Assembly (NCBI GenBank): GCA_023412175.1
Contig: JAEYOB010000318.1
Span: 1-9,007 of the forward strand
From: Pseudomonadota bacterium
GTDB taxonomy: Bacteria > Pseudomonadota > Alphaproteobacteria > Azospirillales > Azospirillaceae
Direction: 5' to 3'
Length of the DNA stretch: 9,007 bases
Part shown: one piece after another, positions 4,237-9,007 of the stretch
Position numbering within the stretch: the stretch's first letter is position 1
How the letters are laid out: each line of letters opens with the position of its first letter
Position numbers and translations under genes: made by a program
Notes under the pieces: model-generated
Seen by the model: the letters and a program-made list of their open reading frames with translations, nothing else
Database searches by the model: none
Told to the model about the DNA's origin: nothing

Positions 4237-6530
4237 GCAGGTCCATGATCAAACGCGGTGCACCTGCCCGACGCGGTGACGGTTACCGCCGCTCCGGCCG
4301 CGAAGTGCGAGGCCGCCGCGAGGCCCCTCACCTCGAATCTCTCAATGCTCAGCAACGGGAAGCCGCGACGGCGCTCGAAGGTCCACTGCTCGTCCTTGCC
4401 GGCGCCGGTACCGGCAAGACGAAACTCCTGGTGGCGCGCATCATCGAACTCATGCGCAGCCGCACCACAAAGAGCTGGCGGATCCTGGCGCTTACGTTCA
4501 CCCGCGACGCCGCTGACGAAATGCGCTCGCGCCTGGCGGAGGAAATCGGCAGCGAACGTGCCGAGCGCGTTTGGATGGGTACATTCCATGCCATCTGCCT
4601 GCGCCTGCTGGCCGAGCGGCCGGGTCTGGCCGGTCTGGAGAAGGGATTCAAGGTTATCGACGAGGCGGAGAGCCGGCGCTTCGTACGGCTCTCCATGGAG
4701 GCCATGGGCGTCTCCGGCGCCGATGATCGTGACATCGTCCGCCTGATCGCCGGCGCGCTGTCGCGCATCAAGGACGATTGCGTACCGCCTGAGGCTGATG
4801 CCATCGAGATGTGGTTCCAGCGCCAGGACGAACGCGGGGAGGGACCGTCCGAGGCGCTGCAGGCCGCCGCCGCCATCTACCCCGCCTACCAGGAACAGCT
4901 GAGGGATGCCAACGTCGCCGACTTCGCCGACCTGCTGCTGTGGGTCACCGAAGGCATGCGCCGCGACGAGGCCTACCGGCGCGAAGTCGCGCGGCGCTGG
5001 AGCCATATCCTGGTCGACGAGTACCAGGACACCAACACCGGGCAGGACGCCTTCATCGAGCTCCTCTGCCGCGATCACCGCAACATCATGGTGGTGGGCG
5101 ACGATTCGCAGAGCCTGTACGCATGGCGCGGCGCCGTGGTCGAGAACATCCTGACCTTCCCGGACCGCTGGCCCGGATGCCGCATGGTGCGGCTGGAGAT
5201 CAACTATCGCTGCACACCGGTGATCCTCGACAGCGCCAACGCGGTGATCGCCCACAACCTTCGGCGCTTCGAGAAGACGCTGCGCCCGGATCCGAGCCGC
5301 CGCGGCCGCGGCGACCCCGTGCGCGTCGTGCGTGCCGACAGCCTGGACGTCGCGGCCGACTGGCTCGTCAACGACGTCCGTGTCCAGCTGGCCTCTGACA
5401 GGACATGCGGTGCGTTCGTCCTTTATCGAGCCAACTGGCTGTCCCGCGTCGTCGAAGAGGCCTGCATCACGTACGGGCTCCACTACTGCCTGGTGGGCGA
5501 CGTCGGCTTCTGGCAGCGCATGGAGATCCTCGACGCACTGGCACTCGTGCGTCTGATGGATGACCCGTCCGACGTCGATGCCTTCGAGCGGATCGCCAAC
5601 GTTCCGGCGCGTGGTCTCGGCGAGGGGGCCAGGCAGCGCATCCGGGATGCCGCAGGGGAGGGCGGGGATCTCCTGCATGCCGGTTTGACGCTGGCGGAGG
5701 CGAGGGGGCTGCGCACCGATCAGGCACAGGGTGCACGTGAACTGGCGGGGCTTGCCGAGTCCTGGCGCGCTCCCTGCCGGGAGGATGAGGCGCAGCTGAC
5801 GGAAGGCGCGCGCTTCGCCGGACGCGTGCAGGAGTTGCTGGAGGCTTCCGGTTACCTCGATCATTGGCGGGTGAGCGACGACCCCCGCTCGGACGAGCGG
5901 CTGGACAACCTCGCTGAACTCACCGCCGTGGCGGCGACGGGCGGAGGCCTGGACGCACTGCTCGATCGGGCCGCCCGGGCTGCCGAGGCCGAGCAGGATG
6001 ACGCTGCGGTACGGCTGATGACCATCCACGCCTCGAAGGGGCTCGAGGAGGATCTCGCCTACCTGTTCGGCGTCAACGAGGCGGTCCTGCCGTCGCGCCA
6101 GGCCGCCGAGCGCGAGCGCTTCGACGGCGGCCGCGCCGTCGAGGAGGAGCGCAACGGGATGTACGTCGGCATGACCCGCGCGCGCGATCGGCTGACCATC
6201 CTCACCGCGACGGACCAGCCGTCCCGATTCGTCGGGGAGCTTCCGGAAGACGAGGCCACAGTGCGGCATCTGGATGCCCGCAGTCAGCGCCGCCGGCGAG
6301 GCGTCACGCCGGGGAGGCGCGATATCGAGCAGGCCCGCCAGCTCGCGGGCCGTCTCCGCCTGCCGCTCCCGGACGCGGTGCTCGTCGACGCCGCGCTGCT
6401 GGCGCACTGGAAGGAAGAGGCGGCGCTGTACCCCGAACCGGAGAACCGGCGCCGTTCCTTGTCAGGCGACATGAGAAACTCCCCCCCGGACGACATGAGG
6501 AAAGGGCCCCCCTTCGACACTGAGGGGTGA
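4233..6530 (+). CDS. UvrD/PcrA/Rep-type SF1A DNA helicase, C-terminus replaced by IS21 end
   Basis: This is a superfamily 1A helicase that should unwind DNA 3'-to-5' using ATP. All core motifs are visible: LNAQQ (37-41), Walker A AGAGTGKT (56-63), Ia ALTFT (86-90), GTFHA (116-120), Walker B DEYQDTN (262-268), III GDDSQSLYAWRG (289-300), IV NYRC with Arg326, V TIHASKGLE around His599, and VI YVGMTRARDRL with Thr648-Arg649. The regions expected for the 1B and 2B subdomains are also present. The ATG at 4233 overlaps the stop of the upstream gene; a frame open to 3918 is rejected because it runs through that gene. Residues 1-742 are native; the last 23 codons (from 6459) come from the IS21 left end, so the original tail is lost. 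As the core is complete, activity may survive. UvrD-like helicases serve repair, plasmid replication and several defence systems; no nuclease partner is adjacent, so the role is open. Confidence 0.92.
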   Translation: MSRSMIKRGAPARRGDGYRRSGREVRGRREAPHLESLNAQQREAATALEGPLLVLAGAGTGKTKLLVARIIELMRSRTTKSWRILALTFTRDAADEMRSRLAEEIGSERAERVWMGTFHAICLRLLAERPGLAGLEKGFKVIDEAESRRFVRLSMEAMGVSGADDRDIVRLIAGALSRIKDDCVPPEADAIEMWFQRQDERGEGPSEALQAAAAIYPAYQEQLRDANVADFADLLLWVTEGMRRDEAYRREVARRWSHILVDEYQDTNTGQDAFIELLCRDHRNIMVVGDDSQSLYAWRGAVVENILTFPDRWPGCRMVRLEINYRCTPVILDSANAVIAHNLRRFEKTLRPDPSRRGRGDPVRVVRADSLDVAADWLVNDVRVQLASDRTCGAFVLYRANWLSRVVEEACITYGLHYCLVGDVGFWQRMEILDALALVRLMDDPSDVDAFERIANVPARGLGEGARQRIRDAAGEGGDLLHAGLTLAEARGLRTDQAQGARELAGLAESWRAPCREDEAQLTEGARFAGRVQELLEASGYLDHWRVSDDPRSDERLDNLAELTAVAATGGGLDALLDRAARAAEAEQDDAAVRLMTIHASKGLEEDLAYLFGVNEAVLPSRQAAERERFDGGRAVEEERNGMYVGMTRARDRLTILTATDQPSRFVGELPEDEATVRHLDARSQRRRRGVTPGRRDIEQARQLAGRLRLPLPDAVLVDAALLAHWKEEAALYPEPENRRRSLSGDMRNSPPDDMRKGPPFDTEG
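6460..6511 (+). repeat. IS21 left end with two transposase-binding repeats
   Basis: It begins TGTCAGG. The two inner sites are CGACATGAGAAA (6467-6478) and CGACATGAGGAA (6491-6502), 24 bp apart. It supplies the last 23 codons and the stop of the helicase frame. Confidence 0.9.
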
Positions 6531-6562
6531 AGAATGGTCGAGGGCACGACACCGTTGAGTTC

Positions 6563-6578
6563 CTCCGTGAGCACGGAG
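6563..6578 (+). promoter_or_regulatory. Hairpin just upstream of the istA ribosome binding site
   Basis: ctccgtg (6563-6569) and cacggag (6572-6578) are exact reverse complements with a 2-nt loop in DNA (tighter than RNA would favour, so the inner pair probably opens). It ends 2 nt before the GGAGGG site. Such a leader structure could limit istA translation from outside transcripts; this is inference. Confidence 0.4.
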
Positions 6579-6579
6579 C

Positions 6580-6585
6580 GGAGGG
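6580..6585 (+). promoter_or_regulatory. Ribosome binding site favouring the istA start at 6591
   Basis: GGAGGG lies 5 nt before the ATG at 6591. The upstream in-frame ATG at 6534 lies before the hairpin and has only a GGGGTGAAG-like site. Confidence 0.6.
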
Positions 6586-6590
6586 ACGTG

Positions 6591-7844
6591 ATGCTGGCCC
6601 CGGACGAGGTGACGGCAATGATCCGGTTGCAGGCCCTGGGCTCGAAGCGGATCGCCCGGGAGTTGGGATGCGACCGGAAGACGGTGAAGCGCTATCTGCG
6701 CTGCGGAGGCTGGCAACCCTACCGGCTGCCGCACCGCACTGGTCGGCTGGACGGGTTGACGGACTGGCTGGCCGAGCGCTTCCGACGGCACCGGGGCAAC
6801 GCCGACGTCGTACGCCAGGAGTTGGCGGACGAGCACGGCGTCCAGGTGTCGTTGCGCACGGTGGAACGCGCCGTCCAGGGACTGCGCCAGGGGCTGGAGG
6901 CGGAAAGCAAAGCCACCGTGCGCTTCGAGACGGCGCCGGGCCAGCAGTTGCAGATCGACTTCGGCGCCACCGCGGTGGAGATCGGCGGCGAGCGGGTCCG
7001 GGTTCACCTGTTCGTGGCGACGCTGGGCTACTCGCGCCGCAACTTCGTCGCGGCGTTCCGCCACGAGCGGCAGTCGGCCTGGATCACCGGGGTGGAGGCG
7101 GCCTTCCGGCACTTCGGCGGCGTGCCGCGGGAGGTGCTGATCGACAATCACAAGACCCTGGTCACCCATCACGACCGGGAGACGCGGGAAGTGACGTTCA
7201 ACGAGCGCTTCCATGCCTTTGCCCGCTACTGGGGCTTCCACCCGCGGGCCTGTGCGCCGTATCGGGCCCGCACCAAGGGCAAGGACGAGAACGGCGTCGG
7301 CTACGTCAAGAAGAACGCCGTCGCCGGGCGGCGCTTCGCCAGCTGGGAGGCGTTCGAAGGGCACTTGGCGCATTGGATGCGCACCATCGCCGATGTCCGC
7401 GTCCACGGCACCACGGGCGAGCGGCCGATCGACCGCTTCCAGGCCGCCGAGGCGGCCAGCTTGCGCGGTCTGAACGGGCGTCCACCCTACCTTCAGGTGC
7501 GTGAGCTGCACCGCAAGGTTCAGAGCGACGGCACCGTCGGCATCGACACCAATCACTACAGTGCGCCCTGGCGCCTGATCGGGCAGAGCGTCACGGTGGA
7601 GGTCAGCGACGGGGCGGTGCGGATCCTGCTGGCAGGAACCGAAGTGGCGCGGCACGCCCAGGTCCATGGTCGCCGCCAGCGGGTCATCGACGCCCATCAC
7701 CTCGATGGCGTGGTCGGTGTGCGGCCCAGCCGCTCCAGCCCCTTGGGAGCCTCCGGTCCCGATGAACCGATGGGGCCGCCGTGTGCCCCTGAGCTGCTGC
7801 GGCCGCTGGCGGAGTACGAAGCGGTGATCGGAGGTGGATGGTGA
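6591..7844 (+). CDS. istA: IS21-family transposase IstA (DDE integrase)
   Basis: This 417-residue transposase binds the element ends and carries out strand transfer. An N-terminal helix-turn-helix (about 17-37, IARELGCDRKTVKRYLR) is followed by an RNase-H-fold catalytic core with Asp123 (QIDFG), Asp185 (LIDNHKTLV) and Glu233 (GKDENGVGYVKKN), the IS21 DDE triad, all intact. A C-terminal beta-rich segment (YSAPWRLIGQSVTVEV) is normal for IstA. The start at 6591 is chosen on the ribosome binding site and the typical MLxxxEV opening; an in-frame ATG at 6534 would add 19 residues. The end overlaps istB, so the two are coupled. A C-terminal insert rich in Pro/Ser (about 382-400) is not obviously conserved. 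The gene appears functional. Confidence 0.93.
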   Translation: MLAPDEVTAMIRLQALGSKRIARELGCDRKTVKRYLRCGGWQPYRLPHRTGRLDGLTDWLAERFRRHRGNADVVRQELADEHGVQVSLRTVERAVQGLRQGLEAESKATVRFETAPGQQLQIDFGATAVEIGGERVRVHLFVATLGYSRRNFVAAFRHERQSAWITGVEAAFRHFGGVPREVLIDNHKTLVTHHDRETREVTFNERFHAFARYWGFHPRACAPYRARTKGKDENGVGYVKKNAVAGRRFASWEAFEGHLAHWMRTIADVRVHGTTGERPIDRFQAAEAASLRGLNGRPPYLQVRELHRKVQSDGTVGIDTNHYSAPWRLIGQSVTVEVSDGAVRILLAGTEVARHAQVHGRRQRVIDAHHLDGVVGVRPSRSSPLGASGPDEPMGPPCAPELLRPLAEYEAVIGGGW

Positions 7845-8632
7845 GCGCCGAACCCGACGATCTGGCGCGGATGCTGACGCGCCTGAAGCTGACCGCGCTG
7901 CGCGACCAGCTCGATAGCCTGCTCGACGAGGCGGCGCGGCGCGAGTTGAGCCTGCGCGAAGCCTTGGCCTTCCTGTGCGAGGCCGAGGTCGCACGCAAGG
8001 ACGAGCGGCGCATCCAGATGGCGATGAGCATCGCCAAGTTCCCCTTCGTGCGCACGCTGGAGGCGTTCGAGTACGACGCCCAGCCCTCGCTCGACCCCAA
8101 GCAGATCCGCGATCTGGCGACCGGCCGCTGGGTGGCCAACGGCGACGCGCTGCTGCTGCTCGGGCCGCCGGGCGTCGGCAAAACCCATCTCGCCGTCGGG
8201 CTCGGCCGCGAGGTGATCCGCTGCGGCTACTCAGTGCTGTTCGTCGCGGCGGCGACGCTGCTGACGATGCTGACCAAGGCACAGGCCGATGGCCGGTTGG
8301 AGGAGCGGCTGGGGCACTTCGCCAAGCCCAAGCTGCTCATCGTCGATGAACTCGGCTATCTGCCTCTGGAGACCAACGCGGCGCATCTGTTCTTCATGCT
8401 GGTGAGCCGCCGCTACGAACGCGGCAGTATCCTGGTGACCAGCAACCGCAACGTGAGCGAGTGGGGGAGCGTCTTCGGGGATGCCGTGGCGGCGACGGCG
8501 ATCCTGGACCGCTTGCTTCACCACAGCCACGTGATCACCATCCGCGGCGACAGTTACCGGCTGCGCGAGAAGCGCCGCTCCGGCCTGATCAAGCCAACAC
8601 CGTTTGCCGCCGAGGCGCCGGGCTCCGCATGA
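7838..8632 (+). CDS. istB: IS21-family transposition helper ATPase IstB
   Basis: This 264-residue AAA+ ATPase assists IstA in choosing and bending target DNA. The N-terminal helical part (about 1-95) is followed by Walker A GPPGVGKT (109-116), Walker B LLIVDE (166-171) and the sensor-like LVTSN (199-203). The C-terminal segment DRLLHHSHVITIRGDSYRLREK (224-245) is a hallmark of IstB. Length is normal. The ATG at 7838 overlaps the istA stop, but the GTG at 7841 is better spaced from GGAGGT (7830-7835), so either start is possible and the difference is one residue. All motifs are intact, so with istA the element could be active. Confidence 0.93.
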   Translation: MVSAEPDDLARMLTRLKLTALRDQLDSLLDEAARRELSLREALAFLCEAEVARKDERRIQMAMSIAKFPFVRTLEAFEYDAQPSLDPKQIRDLATGRWVANGDALLLLGPPGVGKTHLAVGLGREVIRCGYSVLFVAAATLLTMLTKAQADGRLEERLGHFAKPKLLIVDELGYLPLETNAAHLFFMLVSRRYERGSILVTSNRNVSEWGSVFGDAVAATAILDRLLHHSHVITIRGDSYRLREKRRSGLIKPTPFAAEAPGSA

Positions 8633-8828
8633 CCACGCCGATGACCCGTCCCCTGTCCGGCCGCCCAACGCCACCTGCATCCAGGCTGGATGATCTCCTG
8701 CGGATCGGCCTCCCTCAAGCCAGGCCCTGCGGGCCTCCGCCTCCGGCGGCTGCGGGCTTGACCGAGCCCGCCCCGCAGGAACTGCTGCTCACCATGGATT
8801 GCAAGCGGCAGTGACGCTGGGCTCAACC
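8633..8828. other. IS21 3' non-coding region
   Basis: Between the istB stop and the right end lie 196 bp without a credible gene. Open frames here lack ribosome binding sites. The only clear structure is the folded element at 8715-8761. Confidence 0.6.
8715..8761 (+). promoter_or_regulatory. Three-way-junction fold inside the IS21 3' region
   Basis: An outer 7-bp stem, TCAAGCC (8715-8721) with GGCTTGA (8755-8761), encloses two perfect hairpins: AGGCCC-TGC-GGGCCT (8722-8736) and CCGCC-TCC-GGCGG (8737-8749). All three arms are exact. It begins 83 nt after the istB stop. It has no T-tract; it could stabilise the transcript, pause transcription, or be a REP-like or cruciform element. Confidence 0.6.
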
Positions 8829-8880
8829 GGGGGCCCTTTCCTCATGTCGCCAGGGGGCCGGTTCCTGATGTCGTTTGACA
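8829..8880 (-). repeat. IS21 right end with two transposase-binding repeats
   Basis: Read on the minus strand from 8880 it begins TGTCAAA and carries CGACATCAGGAA and, 24 bp on, CGACATGAGGAA, in the same register as the left end. The outermost plus-strand hexamer is TTGACA (8875-8880), a perfect outward-facing -35 sequence. Confidence 0.9.
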
Positions 8881-9007
8881 ACGGCCACCTTCGTTCCCGA
8901 AGAAACCCTGGTTGCGGTCATTGAGATGAGCCTGTCCACGTGGCTTGTTGCCGGGCTTGTCCCTGGCGTCGACCGCCGTCCCTTGAAGAAGCTCAGCCCC
9001 GACGAGA
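8875..9007 (+). CDS. IS110-family transposase, N-terminal fragment cut by window end
   Basis: The open frame reads TTATFVPEETLVAVIEMS, then LSTWLVAGLVPGVDRRPLKK, then LSPDE, and runs off the window. The VAVIEMSLSTWLVA block resembles the first acidic motif of the DEDD (RuvC-like) catalytic domain in IS110-family transposases of alphaproteobacteria, including the following VPG..R.PLKKL stretch. This is recognition from memory of the family. A stop codon lies at 8866-8868, inside the IS21 right end. No ATG precedes the fragment, so the native start was probably lost to the IS21 junction; the TTG at 8875, inside the IS21 end, or the ATG at 8926 could serve. The right-hand part of the gene is outside the window. 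Confidence 0.65.
   Translation, partial: MTTATFVPEETLVAVIEMSLSTWLVAGLVPGVDRRPLKKLSPDE

Larger units (their letters stand above)
6460..8880 (+). mobile_element. Complete IS21-family insertion sequence
   Basis: The element is 2,421 bp, starts TGTCA and ends TGACA, and has intact istA and istB on the plus strand. The first and last 52 bp are inverted repeats in one gap-free register, each with two copies of a CGACATGAGGAA-like site 24 bp apart, as IS21 transposases require. No target duplication is seen: the left flank ends ccgttcct and the right flank starts acggccac. The left flank is helicase coding sequence and the right flank is an IS110-type transposase gene, so it is not in a simple, fresh insertion site. 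Confidence 0.92.

Noticed and set aside
4179..6407. 742-codon open frame on the minus strand
   Set aside because: It lies fully antisense to the helicase, whose motifs are unmistakable. Long antisense frames are common in high-GC genes and this one has no recognisable domain.
4233..6530. Gabija-type defence operon
   Set aside because: The helicase resembles the UvrD side of such systems only in general motifs; no OLD-family nuclease (GajA) is present.
6462..8282. 606-codon open frame on the minus strand
   Set aside because: It is antisense to istA and istB, is rich in Arg/Pro/Ala as shadow frames are, and crosses the IS21 end.

Overview
The window is high-GC DNA with the codon bias and gene families of an alphaproteobacterium; Rhodospirillales- or Acetobacteraceae-like is my inference from family resemblance, not a search result. 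It looks like the maintenance region of a large plasmid or an integrated plasmid-like island. A segment carrying a ParA ATPase, a histone-like protein and a UvrD-type helicase is boxed in by insertion sequences.

Layout. 1-397 has no convincing gene but carries seven copies of a 15-bp motif (consensus CGGACAATCTGCGAC) in both orientations with irregular spacing. 398-1499 is a decayed IS5-family (IS903-type) insertion sequence with recognisable 20-bp imperfect ends and a transposase broken by two frameshifts. 1500-1728 is non-coding, with a pair of 15-bp repeats flanking two hairpins, then a 17-bp perfect hairpin just after the stop of an HU/IHF-like gene. 1729-3433, all on the minus strand, holds parA, a translationally coupled small protein with a ribbon-helix-helix-like C-terminus, a candidate terminator, and the HU/IHF-like gene. 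3434-3819 is a divergent control region with three 13-bp palindromes of the form GCAAY-CGT-GTTGC spaced 26-27 bp apart. 3820-6530 on the plus strand is a second operon: a small basic protein overlapping a UvrD/PcrA-type helicase. 6460-8880 is an IS21-family element with 52-bp ends and intact istA and istB. After 8880 comes the start of an IS110-family transposase, cut by the window edge.

How it fits together. ParA plus the coupled small protein is the standard two-gene plan of a plasmid partition system, and the palindromes between the two divergent operons are the best candidate for its operator or centromere. A plasmid-borne HU/IHF-like protein could help fold such a site. The helicase operon shares the control region, so it may belong to the same maintenance programme (replication or repair). 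No replication initiator is visible here. The helicase lost its native C-terminal end to the IS21 left end, and the two flanks of the IS21 element are unrelated without a target duplication, so the right-hand part of the window has been rearranged.
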